Assembly (NCBI GenBank): GCA_007182875.1
Contig: AP019514.1
Location: forward strand, 3,968,001-4,032,000
Direction: 5' to 3'
Source: Vreelandella sulfidaeris
GTDB taxonomy: Bacteria; Pseudomonadota; Gammaproteobacteria; Pseudomonadales; Halomonadaceae
DNA: 64,000 nucleotides
Position numbers and translations under genes: made by a program. Position 1 is the stretch's first letter. Each line of letters starts with the position of its first letter. Shown here in pieces: positions 30,118 to 41,768 of the stretch. Under the pieces are notes generated by a model. The model was given only the letters and a program-made list of their open reading frames with translations. It was not told the origin of the DNA and made no database searches.

Positions 30118-31217
30118 GCCAACTCCATTGCCTCGAGAATCACTTTGTTTACTTTGCGAACATCGTAATGACGTTCGACTAAGTTCCTTGACGCCTCTGC
30201 CATCTGCGGCACTAGCGCCGGCTGCTCGACAAACTTACGCATTGCCTCAAGCAGAGGCGCACTAGTGCGGCGCTACCAAGAACCCGTTCACACCTTCTTC
30301 CACCGTTTCACGACAGCCCGGCGCGTCACTGGTGATGATTGGTCGCCGCATGCTCATCGCTTCGAGCACCGAGCGAGGCGTTCCCTCACGATACGATGGC
30401 AGCACGAAAACAGAACACTGCGCTATCCACGGGCGAACATCCGCAACGTTACCAATAAATTCCACCCCTTCTTCCTTCCAACGCTGCAGGTCTTCGGCAG
30501 CACATGAGTGAGGTAAGTTAGGATCATGTGGCCCTACTGCAATAAACCGTACCCCAGGGTGCTCAGCTCGCAGCTGGACCGCGGCCTTGCAAAACTCTGC
30601 GATCCCTTTCTCCGTCAGCAACCGTCCGATGAACAGGAATGTCAATTTCCCTTCGGGAAGTGGAGTGGCTGGAAAACGCTCTATATCCACTCCTGAACCA
30701 TAAGTGCGAACGGCCTTAGCAGCATCGCGCAGGATCCCTCTCGGTGAATTCCTGCAGGTCATCGGGATTTTGAAAAAGACTTTATGATTACAGGCAAGAC
30801 CTGCTCGATAGAGCAGCGTAACGACCTTCATCAAGCGGCGATTCTTGGCGCTATTAGTCGTGAACACATGGCCAAGACCGGTAATCATTGAGTAAATGCG
30901 GGGCACACCGGCAGCTTTGGCGGCAAGGCTGCCATAAACCACGGGCTTGATGGTATAACCGAATGTGGCTTTAGGTTTTAACCTTCGAATCAGGCGGTAA
31001 AGCGACCAAAGCGTCTTGAGATCGTGTAGCGGATTGATACCGGTACGCCCCATTTCGATCGGGAATATCTCAATGCCAAGCTCCTCAACCTCAGGAGATA
31101 GTCGGCGGTGGGCACTGCCGCTGCCACGACCAAGCCCCGTGCCTGCATATCCTTTACCAGATCCCCTCGATTGGCTATTAGAGAGCGTGCATTGCCAGCA
31201 ATTATCAGGACGTCCAA
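30114..31217 (-). CDS. Family 4 glycosyltransferase
   Basis: This GT-B glycosyltransferase has about 370 residues. The N-terminal half reads DVLIIAGNARSLIANRGDLV, LKPKATFGYTIKPVVYGSLA and IYSMITGLGHVFTTNSAKNR. The C-terminal donor-binding half has LTFLFIGRLLTEKGIAEFC, VEFIGNVADVRPWIAQCSVF and LPSYREGTPRSVLEAMSMRR, which contains the E-x7-E signature. The start is a TTG at 31217 with AAGGA upstream, the best available in frame. The gene ends VILEAMELA at 30114, overlapping the sugar-transferase start by 4 bp. Shifts occur near 31090, 30760 and 30265. Tight coupling to the initiating transferase suggests it adds the second sugar, likely from a GalNAc or related donor. Confidence 0.85.
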
Positions 31218-31221
31218 GAGA

Positions 31222-32445
31222 TCATTTCCTTGTAAAGCGTATTCGAAAACTATTAAAAGAAGAGGCAGCGAGAATCACGAACAAACCGAGTAACTTGGTT
31301 TTATGCCGAATCGCCGTGCCAATATTGTTAACCCCAAGGGCAAATACGAAAGTAATCGCACCAAAGATGAACAACATCGCCACACACTCCTCCCTGTGTT
31401 TGAGTTCACCCCAACCACGATAAACACGCCAAGCCAAAACCAATAAAGAACTGATGAAATCAAGCCTGTTATTTGAAGAGGACTGCGAATATCCCAAGGG
31501 AATGGCGAGAAATGAAAATAGATGATACGGGCGGGGATCAACCAGGGTTGTGTATAGGGTTACCTTGCGCGACGAAGCTAGGGTAAGCCGAGCCCCGGAC
31601 GCTTCTCCAGTAAATTTCTCTTCAATAGTCGCACCAATGCCACCTTCAGATTCCCCACCTATTTCGACACCTTTACCCAGTGAGATACCCCGCTGAGAGT
31701 TACCATACCCACAGAAAACAACAGCATGCCAATAGCCAGTACTATCTTGCTAGCATGAAGCTTGGTGACAAATCGCTGACGATCTTTAAAAGATTATGGT
31801 AAAGGAAATAAACAAGGTACGCCGCTACACCCACAAAAGCGGCTACCCAGCCGGGGTGAAATAGAACGGCCACACCGAAGAGTAGCCCACCCATAACAGC
31901 CCAAGCGGCGATTTCCTGCCACCCAGCGTATATAAAAATAGAGCCCCATTAAGAAGAACATAATGGCTATTTCTTCACGCATAGCCAATACTGAATTAAA
32001 AGCACCAAAGGGATAAAGCGCCATAATCATGGCTGCCCAAATAGCGGCACGTTTACCCCAAAGCTGATAGCAGATAATTGCCGTAACAGCGACGACCACG
32101 TGGCCAAAAAGAAGTTGGTAGCAATCAAAAAATGGGGACTCTCCTACCACCTTTTGAAATATACCCCCAGCCACGCATAGTAGCTCGAATGGAATAAAGG
32201 TATATTATTAAAAGTGTATACCAATCCCTGCTAGCAAACTCATCAGCATGGCGAATAAAACGAGCACCATCAGCGGTAGATCCTGGGGGCCGAAAAACCC
32301 GTGTATAGTCCAGTATGAACAATAGAGTACGGAACAAGTAAGCGAAAACTAATGGCCATAATAACCAGCGATGCCGATAACCCATCCAAAGGCAATAGAC
32401 CGCGGTAAGCACAAACAGAATTAGAATAAAAGAGACTTCAGGCAT
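31222..32445 (-). CDS. Wzy-like polytopic membrane protein
   Basis: This integral membrane protein of about 400 residues starts MPEVSFILILFVLTAVYCLW. It has repeated hydrophobic segments, including HRWLLWPLVFAYLFRTLLFI, HVVVAVTAIICYQLWGKRAA, IAIMFFLMGLYFYIRWVAGN and CVAMLFIFGAITFVFALGV. A hydrophilic stretch with GGIFQKVVGESPFFDCYQL lies between membrane spans. It is broken by shifts near 32165, 31920 and 31560. No sequence signature proves the function. The size, topology and central position between glycosyltransferases make it the best candidate polymerase for this locus. A flippase is less likely because a PglK-like ABC flippase is already present. Confidence 0.6.
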
Positions 32446-33517
32446 GAGAGGGCAACTGACGCTTCAAGCGGTTGTAGAGTTCAATATGGCGCTCAACTGC
32501 GTTATCCACCTTATAGTGTTGCGAATTTTCCAAGGCATTATTGTGTAAACGTTGGCGCAATGATTCATCTTCGATGAGCTGTTTAAGCTTTGCAGTGTAA
32601 TCTTCGAACTCAACATTGGCGACAAGTCCGTTACCAACGCGTTCTACAATCTCTGAGCACCCCTACATCAGTTACGAGTACGGGTAATCCCGTCAATGAC
32701 GCTTCGATTTGAACAATTGGCAAGCCTTCCCAGGCAGATGACATAATAAACAGATCAGAATCGTGGAGAAGCTGTTTAACATTATTGCTATTGCCAATGA
32801 ATTTAACTTTATGATCAATACTTAGATCTTCTACCAAATGCTTTAACTTTTCACTTTGTGAGCCCTCCCCGCAACAGTAAGGGTAAAATCCTGATCGGTT
32901 AATTGTGCGATAGCTTGGAAGAGCAGTTGATGGTTTTTGAACGGATAAAGTACCAACTGAGACTATTTTAAGAGGCCTACTTGGTATGTACTCTTTCTTA
33001 ACGATGATCCTGCCGCTATCGACACCATTATCGATATGGACGACCTTCCGTGACGTAACGCTTTTCAAAAGCTTTGTACAAGCACCGCAAATGCCAATAT
33101 ACGCTGACGTGCGTAGATCGAGAAATTTGTAAAAAAAATGGCTTAGCTTTTAGCTTTATGTTGTGGTGCGTGTATACATGAGGCACACCGAACTGGAAGA
33201 GCGAGAAAACTGCGCCATAGTAAAGATGAGAATGTAGGATATCGGGCTTGAAGATACGGCATAACCGAGATAGGCCGACAATACCTTTGTAAGGATTTTT
33301 CTACATAAGCCCCGAGAAAACCATACTCAACACCGTATTGCGTTAGTTCAGCAAGAAACGATGCCTCAAACTCAGCATCACGACCTGATTCAGACGCACG
33401 ATCAAGCAAAACAACAAATACGGAATGACCTTTTGCCGACATCGACTTGGATAAATCTTTTACATATATTTCCGCACCACCAGCCGCTGCGGAAGAAATA
33501 ACATGCATTATTCTCAT
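32438..33517 (-). CDS. Family 4 glycosyltransferase
   Basis: This GT-B glycosyltransferase has about 360 residues. The N-terminus reads MRIMHVISSAAAGGAEIYVK, a typical GGAE substrate-binding loop, then DLSKSMSAKGHSVFVVLLDR. The C-terminal half has RKVVHIDNGVDSGRI, LKIVSVGTLSVQK, VKFIGNSNNVKQLLHDSDL and FIMSSAWEGLPIVQIEASLT, the E-x7-E motif region. Frames shift near 33300, 33140, 32960 and 32660. The stop at 32438 overlaps the Wzy-like start by 8 bp. Acceptor and donor cannot be read from the sequence. Confidence 0.85.
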
Positions 33518-33595
33518 TACAAAAAGCCCTAGAAGAATTATTCAAAAACTATTTTCAAAGAACTATATCTCGCTTTATTACTTATAACCGAGCAA

Positions 33596-34734
33596 TTACT
33601 TGTTAACTACTGATTCATATAAAGCTTCAAGTCTTACCATTTCTTCTTTATATGAAAACCAGCTTCCTGAATTTTTTCCATGCAATGCTTCTTTCATTTA
33701 CAGAGCCAACATGATCGCTAAGCCTTTCATTTGCAAAAAATGCCACACACTCTAACCATTCTTTATAACCAGAAATATCAATTGATAACCGCTTGGTAAT
33801 ATTTTTATTGATTACAACTTCATTTGTTATTTTGTCAGAAATCAAGCAAGGAAGCCCGCAAGCCTGTGCTTCTAAAACTGCGTTAGGAAACCCTTCGTAA
33901 AACTTGGAAATAAAAATATATCTAATGCAGAAAAAGACTGGGCATATCTTCACGTTTACCAAGAAATAAAACTTTATCACCCAGGCCTAATTCATCTACC
34001 AAACTCATTACATTCTGTTTTAAACTACCTTCTCCAATAAGCAGTAATTTAGCGTCTATGCCTGAGTTAATCGTCTTTTTAAGACATTGACGGCAAACTC
34101 CTGATTTTTGCAGGAACAAAAGCCCCAACATTTCCCAGCAAACAAGTACTACTATCGATTCCCAAGCTTTCACGGAGCGCAATTCTTTCCTCTGGCAAAA
34201 ATGAAATTTATCAAGATCAATGCCATTGTTAAGAACATTAAAATTTCCATTTTACCAAACAACCACTCTCCAGCAAGCTGGCTAACAGAAACTTTCGTTA
34301 TTTTATCAGCTAAAGCCTGAATTCGGACTTTATTTATCTTATGGAGAAACTGAGTTAAATTGGAGCCCGCCGCCCCTGCATTTCTACTGTGAATAATTAC
34401 TTTCACATTATTCTTTAAAGCAAATAAAACTGGGTCGATATAACTCAGTGTATTCACATGAAAGTGTAATATATCAAATTCACATTCACGAAATAGTTCT
34501 TTTAAATCCCTTTTATTTTTCCAAATATTTTTCTACGCGACGTTATGTCGTAGAATTCACAGCCCATTTCTGATAGTTCTTCATAAAAACAAGGGAAAGA
34601 TGATGTAGAATTTATAAACGAAAATGAAAATTTTCGTTATTGATGTTGGAAGATATTTTATGAAGATACGTTTCAATTCCACCACGATTTAAACTTAAAC
34701 CGAAATGTAAGACCTTAATTTTGTCTGTTTTCAT
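33596..34734 (-). CDS. Family 4 glycosyltransferase
   Basis: This is another GT-B glycosyltransferase, about 380 residues, AT-rich. It starts MKTDKIKVLHFGLSLNRGGI followed by ETYLHKISSNINNE, with the GGIE loop. The middle part contains FDILHFHVNTLSYIDPVLFA and VKVIIHSRNAGAAGSNLTQF. The donor half has KLLLIGEGSLKQNVMSLVDE, DKVLFLGKREDMPSLF and DIFISKFYEGFPNAVLEAQA, the E-x7-E motif. The C-terminus ends LEALYESVVNK at 33596. Shifts occur near 34640, 34530, 34190, 34080 and 33930. The first half closely resembles capsular transferases of the EpsF type. Donor sugar unknown. Confidence 0.82.
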
Positions 34735-34852
34735 AACTTGCATTCATCATCCCTAAAACTGCGTATATAAGATCGATCACTAAACAAGCGCAGCGTGATT
34801 AAACATGACCAATAATTAAAATAAAAGATATAGCTCAACTCCCAAAAACTAA

Positions 34853-35698
34853 CTATCAAAGTATTTTATTCTTTTATTCATTTTAAGTCTTAAGCGCCAG
34901 TACTGCAAGTAACGTACAGGCAAAAAATATCTATAAAAATAAGGTTTAATGATTTTACGGTAAACAAACTTACTATCTTTCATTTCTTTTTAAGCTTTGG
35001 ATCAGAAAAAATCTAGAAAGTATATAAGAAGTGGCCGCCCTTGAGTATGAGAGTTCAATATAGTGCCAAATAAAACAATTATCCTTACTAAGCAAACTAA
35101 ATTTTTGATTTTTAGAATCGTTCCTCAAATAATTAAAACTTGTAGGAGAGGATAGAATTTTATATCGGGAATGTTAACCAAAATATGAGTTAATTCTTTT
35201 TGATCTTTAACCAGATTGTTATTTACAATTACTGAATTCCACCTTGAAAAAATCTTTCACCAATTCTGTTTTTAAACAGCATAACACCTGAATTAAATTC
35301 ACCATACCGCTTAAGTATTTCAAATTTCTCTTTAGGTTTTTCAGAGGATAAGTCACCAATTGAAAGAGGTTCAGGCCGGATTAAAAGATCGTATTCAGTT
35401 AGCAAATCGCTACAAATTGAAAGGTCGCATTTTACTTCAGTATCAGCGTCTATAAATATTGTTTTTCAAACGGGCTTAATTCGTATAGATCTGTTTTATA
35501 AAAGCGACTGTGCGAAGAGGGCTCATCAAAATATTTCACAATGACATTTATATCACTGATTTCTACATCTGGTACGTTTGTTACAATACAAACGCTGAGG
35601 TTCGGATTGAATTTGCGTAATGTTTGCAAAGAAAATAGTGCCTGCGCTAAATAGACACGTCCAAACGCTACATAAATTACACCAAACGCATTATTCAC
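34853..35698 (-). CDS. Putative nucleotide-diphospho-sugar transferase (GT-A, GT8-like)
   Basis: This protein of about 280 residues starts MNNAFGVIYVAFGRVYLAQA followed by LFSLQTLRKFNPNLSVCIVT. FEKQYLFIDADTEVKCDLS gives a DAD metal-binding motif, restored by one shift at about 35455. FEILKRYGEFNSGVMLFKN follows, where N-S-G is typical of glycogenin/GT8-like folds. The C-terminal half is basic and aromatic (FYRYFLPVRYLQYWRLR) and ends at 34853 after several shifts. It is very AT-rich. It fits an inner glycosyltransferase of the repeat unit; donor unknown. Confidence 0.65.
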
Positions 35699-36022
35699 AA
35701 ATATTCCTTTTAATATAATTAGTTTCGAGTTACGTGAAACTGGTCACACGGTTAGTAAATAGCCCTAGAATTTTTATCTCAAAATCTTCATTACTGTAAT
35801 CACTAGTTAATATTGCTAGCCTTTAAGCTTACTTTATTTTTTGGATATACATGCGAAGGTTTCCTTTCTTTTGTAAAGCGCAACTTGAACATTTAAAAAT
35901 ATCGACTACTCAAGCTACATAATGAACTCCTGAAAACACTTGCCGGATTAGTTACTAGCGATTGATAGCAGCTGGCTTCGGTAATAGCCCAGAGAGCTTA
36001 TTTGTATAGCATTATAAAAGCA
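35699..36022. other. AT-rich intergenic region
   Basis: A gap of about 324 bp separates two glycosyltransferase genes on the same strand. No gene, terminator or repeat was recognised. Confidence 0.4.
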
Positions 36023-36902
36023 TCAAATTCTTTGTGGTTTGTCCCAGCCATTGATCAATCTAATGCGATAATAACAACTCATAATTTTCATGTAATATGA
36101 AACTATATAAGCCGCACATTTTTCTACAAAGGTAGTTTCATTATTTCTTATTATTTTCTTAACGCCTCTGAGAGGAGGTACTAATGCCCTAACTGCAAGT
36201 ATAACTTGTTCATGCTTTGAAAACGTTTTGCCTTTTGAAAGCTGACTGCTACAACGCCTCCAGCAACTCTTCTTGCTTTCATAAGTAGCTCTCTGACACT
36301 TTTTCGTGCCGGGTGCTTAACAATAATATTTTCTGAATAAGTAATATTGATACCTTGTTTATACGCTCTCAAGCCCCATTCTGTATCTCCACCAGAAAAG
36401 AGCTTTTCATTAAATAGGCCCACAAGATCAAAGTTCTTAGCCCAAGTAATCATATTTGCTGTTACTGAGGCGCCCTTATAGGCATTCGACTTTTGATCAA
36501 ATGCATATATTTTATCGTAAGCTTCAGCAAAATTTAATTTCTTTGAACTTCCAAAATTTGGATTTTGCCCGCCACACGTTCACTACCATTACAAAGCAAA
36601 CTTGCTGCAGCCTCAACCAATTTTCAAGGGGTATGCAATCAGAATCAGTAAATGCTAATATTTCACCTTTAGCTGCTCTTATTCCACTATTTCTTGCAGC
36701 ATATGAGCCATGTTTAGCTTCATTTAGCAACACAATATTATCTAAATTACAAAAGAGTTTGGTATAGGATCTTCGGGGTCGTTATTAACAATAATTATTT
36801 CAAAATAGTGCTTAGGGTAGGTTTGCTTTTCAACGCTTCTACACATAAAGCAAGCCGCACCCAATCATGGTAAATGGGTATAATTATTGATACAAACACC
36901 AT
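36023..36902 (-). CDS. Family 2 glycosyltransferase
   Basis: This GT-A glycosyltransferase has about 293 residues. It starts MVFVSIIIPIYHDWVRLALC. The metal-binding segment is AARNSGIRAAKGEILAFTDS followed by DCIP, containing the DSD motif. FSGGDTEWGLRAYKQGINIT gives the ED/TEW catalytic-base region, and a C-terminal YMKIMSCYYRIRLING segment follows. Frames shift near 36760, 36590, 36480 and 36190. It is AT-rich and closes the run of transferases downstream of GT61. Its partner sugar is unknown. Confidence 0.8.
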
Positions 36903-37164
36903 TACTAAATTACTCGATAAATGATTGGTAAACTAAAAGCAGAAGCGGCAAGCGGCTGCGACTGACTCGAACTCTCGTTGGTGTAGGCTCATCCGTGCGA
37001 ACAGGGATAAATACTAATTAAAAAACTATATTAGCTAAGTAATAATTTTTAAAACTGTACTGAAGTATGCAAAACCCATTTATCAGTTTTCTTATAAATA
37101 TATATATAGTGACACCAAATTTTATGAAGTCTTTAAAGCCGTTAGTCCAAAGGCAAAGATAATT

Positions 37165-38425
37165 TTATATATAAATCATATTTAATTTCATAGCCAGTAA
37201 TGTACCAACTTTTAAATGATTAATCTTATTATAGTGCTTATCATCTTCATGCAAAAAATTAACTATCTTTAAAACCGATTCAACTTGATCATTCGAAACA
37301 ACTATATCCCCAGTGATGCCGCTATCATCACTTTCTACTTGGCGACATATATAAGGGTAATAAATTAATTTATTTTGCTCAGCCAGGATCTTAAAACAAG
37401 GGTTTAAATGTTTTTCCGATAAAAATCGATGACTACTGCTCCAGGATTGCACCAAACCAAGTTAGTTAAAGAAGCGCCATGAGGCGCACAAATTATAGAA
37501 GCGGAGGAAAAGAGCTGCTGCTGTTCAGCCAAGCTTAATCCGTTCAGCGTATGCACTTCAAATCCTTTTTCGTACAGAAGGTCACGGAGGATGCTTTCAT
37601 TAGCAACCCGCCTTCGACTCGCATCAGCGCGTGATACGAAGATAAGGCGCTTCCCTTTGGCGATCTTGGCAACCATCCACTCATCTCATGTATTGCATGA
37701 CATAGCCACGGCGGCAAATTAACAGAGCCCTTGTCTCTAATTGGTATAATCAGTTCACCGACTGTTACTACATCATGCTTGGCGTAAGGAATCACCTGTG
37801 ACTCTTGTATGCCGCACAGATTCATAACATCCCACTGCCATGGCGTATTGGAGTGAGGTACAAGATAATAATCGGGTTGATGATTAGCAGGAAGGTGTTG
37901 TTTTATATACCAAATATCGACAATTACATCACTCCAGAAGTGATAATAGTTGGTATTTTCCCACACACTGTTTCCCAACAGCGCAACTTTACCAAAAATG
38001 GTTACAGAATTTTCTTTTTCGTCCAATGACTAAAATTGCTGCGAATTAATCCCAGAAAATAGGTTAGAGACTGTAAGTGAGGATATTCTAAAGGACGATA
38101 GCTTTTTGGTGCAAACTATTGCCTTACGTGAATCTGGATGATGCTGAAGATGATTTAAAGGTTTACACATCAGCAATTTCCGCTTGGCAGAACACATACG
38201 CCCGACAACTCTACCGGGCTATAGGATTTCCAAACCACAGGCTCGGAACTTAGCTCTGGTATGTGCTTGTAATTAGAATTTTCACTCCCTTGTACAACGA
38301 GTTCATCTCTATACCATACTGAAAATTTGCATTTTTCCGGGCTAACAAACCAGACATCTTTTAGCAGTATCAGGGGCTTTTGTAGAAGTGACTTTATTAG
38401 TTTTTCACTACAGGCCTCATGAATT
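37165..38425 (-). CDS. GT61-family (DUF563) glycosyltransferase
   Basis: DUF563/GT61 proteins include xylosyl- and other transferases acting on capsule-like glycans. The N-terminal part, near 38020-38410, reads KIHEACSEKLIKSLLQKPLI in a separate frame. The core has ENTNYYHFWSDVIVDIWYIK, with the conserved Y-H-x-x-x-D, then LIFVSRADASRRRVANESIL. IICAPHGASLTNLVWCNPGA carries the diagnostic GA-L-N-x-x-W/F region. The C-terminus ends at 37165. Frames shift near 38010, 37690 and 37450 and the true start is not clear. It follows UDP-glucuronate decarboxylase, which makes UDP-xylose, so xylose transfer is an attractive guess. Confidence 0.8.
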
Positions 38426-38656
38426 TTCTTGTTGTACTAAATATCTGATTGCTTACTTTGTTGTAGGTGCAGCAATGAAAACACCGACTTGAAAATGCCT
38501 CATTTCCCGTATAATTAATTGGACTAGCATCAAAAATTTAGCTTTACCAACAAAACGTTTTCTAAAGGTGCTTCTGCGAATTAAGCGTCAAGACGTCTCA
38601 CGGGTATGTTATCGCAAAGTGATTTCTAGATTAACATTCAAAGCACCACTATTAAG

Positions 38657-39588
38657 TTATAGAACCCCTGTGAAATAGCCGATCGTTTTCATCAGTCCCT
38701 CTTCCAGTGCGACACTAGGCTTCCATCCCAGCTTCTCTTTTGCCTGGCTAAGGTCGGGGCGCCGTTTTCTTGGATCATCCATTGGTAGAGGCTTATATAT
38801 TAGTTGGCTGCTACTTCCCGTTAGTTTGATGACCTTCTCCGCGAGTTCAAGCATCGTAAATTCACTATCGTTGCCCAGGTTGATAGGTCCGGTCACTTTT
38901 CTGAATTCATGAGAATCATCAACCCGTCAACCAGATCATCAACATAACAAAAACTACGAGACTGCTGGCCGTCTCCATAGATAGTGATATCCTCTCCATT
39001 TAGTGCCTGCATGATAAAGTTGCTAACCACCCGGCCATCGTCTGGTTGCATACGCGGCCCATAAGTATTAAAGATACGCGCTACTTTTATATCTAAGTGA
39101 TACTGTCGATGGTGGTCGAAGAAAAGCGTCTCGGCACAGCGTTTACCTTCATCATAGCAGCTTCTTATGCCAATAGGATTGACATTACCCCAGTAGGTTT
39201 CAGGCTGAGGGTGCACTTCAGGATCACCATATACTTCGCTTGTTGATGCTTGCAAAATTCTAGCTTTAGTCCGCTTAGCCAAGCCCAGAAGATTAATAGA
39301 GCCATGTACGTTAGTCTTTACGGTCTGCACAGGGTCATTCTGATAGTGTAGTGGGCTTGCCTGGCATGCGAGATTGTATATTTGATCAACCTCCACATAC
39401 AAAGGGAAATTAACATCATGCCGGATAAGTTCGAATCTAGGATTTTCTAATAGCTTCAGGATATTATCCTTGCTACCCGAAGAAAAATTATCAACACAAA
39501 TGATATTATTTTCCTCGCTAAGTAAGCGCTCACACAAGTGTGATCCGATAAAGCCTGCGCCGCCAGTCACTAGTATTGTACTTTTCAT
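38657..39588 (-). CDS. UDP-glucuronate decarboxylase (UDP-xylose synthase)
   Basis: This SDR-family enzyme decarboxylates UDP-GlcA to UDP-xylose. It starts [20 protein letters not shown]. The UXS-specific segments are [60 protein letters not shown] and the catalytic [17 protein letters not shown] (YxxxK). [20 protein letters not shown] and [18 protein letters not shown] follow. One shift near 38895 links to [20 protein letters not shown] and the usual C-terminus [13 protein letters not shown]. The total of 311 residues is normal. With the ugd gene in the same operon, this gives a complete UDP-Glc to UDP-GlcA to UDP-Xyl route. Confidence 0.9.
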
Positions 39589-39906
39589 TGCTCCTCCTTT
39601 TACTGCGGTTAATTTAGAGCGATTCCTATATTCACCGGGAGGAGCACTCTAATAATCAAAAGGCATTGCCACCATTAAAATCTTAGATAGCTTAGTATTT
39701 AAGGATCAATAAACTTTTAGAAAGCTTTACGCCTGTTAAAAACAGGCGTTAACCACCCTCGTCTGAAAAACTTTATGTACATATTTTCTTAAGACGAAGA
39801 TTAGCTGTCTGACAATACAGGCGAAAAGGAGGATCTTATACCCATCGCTTCGGTGCGATAACCAGCTTATAAGTAAAACGGAAATTTATGTTTAACACCT
39901 TACTTG
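39589..39906. other. Intergenic, with an inverted repeat
   Basis: This gap of about 318 bp lies between the PglK-like gene and the decarboxylase gene. ACGCCTGTT at 39729-39737 and AACAGGCGT at 39741-39749 form a perfect nine-base-pair stem around AAA. No T run follows on the minus strand, so a strong terminator is not certain. It could attenuate expression of the downstream glycosyltransferases. No gene was recognised. Confidence 0.45.
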
Positions 39907-41714
39907 TTATGCATGTTGCGCCATGCGCTGGAAGGTTTGATTACGCTGGACCAAGTCGGAATAATTGCCAAAGTCAATCACTCGCCCTCCTTCCATCAGG
40001 TAAACACAATCACATTGTTTAACAGTAGCAAGGCGATGAGCGATCATGACGATAGTTTTCTTACCCGAGAAGTCGTGAATGGCGTCCATGATCAGCTTTT
40101 CGGTGATGCCATCCAACGCACTGGTCGCTTCATCCAAGATCAGCACGTCTGCATCGTTGTAAAGCGCACGAGCAATACCAATACGCTGGCGTTGGCCGCC
40201 GGATAGTTGCACGCCACGCTCGCCAACCCGCGTATCCAAGCCATTGGGCAGTTCCGCAATCAGTTCGTCCAGGTGCGCCATGCTGGCTGCCCGCTTGACG
40301 TTTTCTTCTTCGATTGCTTCCGGCGGTAGGCCAAAGGCAATATTCTCGCGGATACTGGTGTCGGCCAGAAATATCGCCTGGGGCACGAAGCCCAAGCTAT
40401 TTTGCCACGCACGGCGATTGCTATCGGTGACAGGTATTCCATCCACCATTAATGCTCCCTGCTGAGATTCGAGCAGGCCAAGCAGCAAGTCAATAGCCGT
40501 AGACTTGCCGGAGCCAGAGGCCCCACTAGGCCGATCACTTGATTGGCAGGGATCTCCATTGTCAGGTTTTGAGAGCAGGTTCTTCCTTGCCGGGATAGGT
40601 GAAAGTTACATCCTTAAGCTGGATTGATTGACGTGGCCGCCATTGATTATCTTGCTTTTCATTGAGTGAGACGCTTCCACTCTTTTGGGAAGTTTGGGAG
40701 CTAGCACGCAGATCATCTCGTAGGGTATCGAAGGCGGCAAGATTACCGCGGATATTTGAGATGCTGGTATACACTTGCTGGAAGGCTGGTAGCAGCTTAA
40801 ATCCCGCCAACGCATAGACAGAAAGCACCGGTAGGATGCTACCAAGATTACCTTCATAGGCAGCCAACAGGTAAAGAATCAAGAGGATCACACTACAAAA
40901 GGCAACCAACTCCATAGCGTAGCGGGGAACCTGGCCCATCGCCTGGTTGGTTCCTTGGGCCCGCGCCAAACGAGAGCTAGCCATGTCGAAGCGTTCTGTA
41001 AATACGGCCTGGCGGCCGAGCAACAGGGCATCTTTAATCCCGCCAAAACCCTCGGACATAAGTTTGAATCGAGTCCGTTGGGCTTTGGTGATTCCCTTCC
41101 GTTGCGAATCAGCCGCTGGCGCACTATACGATAGAGCAGCATATAGGCCACGGAGAATATCACCGAGCCAGCCAGAGCCACCATCGGATTGTAGATAAAG
41201 ATCGCCACAGCCATCATCGTCGCCATTACCAGTTTAGCGTTCATCTGCATTAGCGGCTTGATGATGCTAGTCGTGATGCGATCACACTCCTGCGAGATCT
41301 GGCTAGTCAGTTGGTGCTGCTGCCACTAGCGTGGAACAGCCAAGGCTGATACATGTAATAGTTGTATAGTCGGCTACTAAGCTCAGCGCCCACTTGGGCG
41401 CCATATATGGAAAGCCGCCATATAGTGTACATGGAGATCAGTGCTGAACCTGTGAGCACCACTACTACTAGGATGCCAATAAAGAATAGAAAAGTGCGTG
41501 GCTCTGAAAAGCCGCTGGCTTCATAGAGCGTTGCGATCATGCCATCGCCCTGAAGCTGACTTATATCGCCCACCAAGGCCATGAATGGACCGATGGAGAC
41601 CACCCCAGCGATCTCTGCTATGGACATTAACACCACCAAAACCTGCAAGCGCAAAAGTTTTGTCGCTGCTCGGTGGTAAGTAGAGAATAGAGTTCTTTGA
41701 GCTGAGTCAGCATA
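39907..41714 (-). CDS. PglK-like ABC flippase
   Basis: This is a fused permease-ATPase of about 600 residues. The start ATG at 41714 gives MLTQLKELYSLLTTEQRQ, typical of PglK-like proteins, then one shift to LLRLQVLVVLMSIAEIAGVV. Walker A is VGASGSGKSTAIDLLLGLL, the signature VQLSGGQRQRIGIARAL, Walker B DVLILDEATSALDGITE and the H-loop VMIAHRLAT. Frames shift near 41660, 41320, 41090 and 40560. PglK flips undecaprenyl-diphosphate oligosaccharides without Wzx, and no Wzx-type gene was seen here. It could move the repeat unit across the membrane for polymerisation. Confidence 0.88.
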
Positions 41715-41768
41715 GTATCGACAACTTAAAAAACAGCGAGAGGGAGGCAACGCGCAACGTTACTTTAT

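Noticed and set aside
39729..39749. Strong terminator between the flippase and decarboxylase genes
   Set aside because: The stem is perfect but no T run follows on the coding strand, so I only note it as an inverted repeat.
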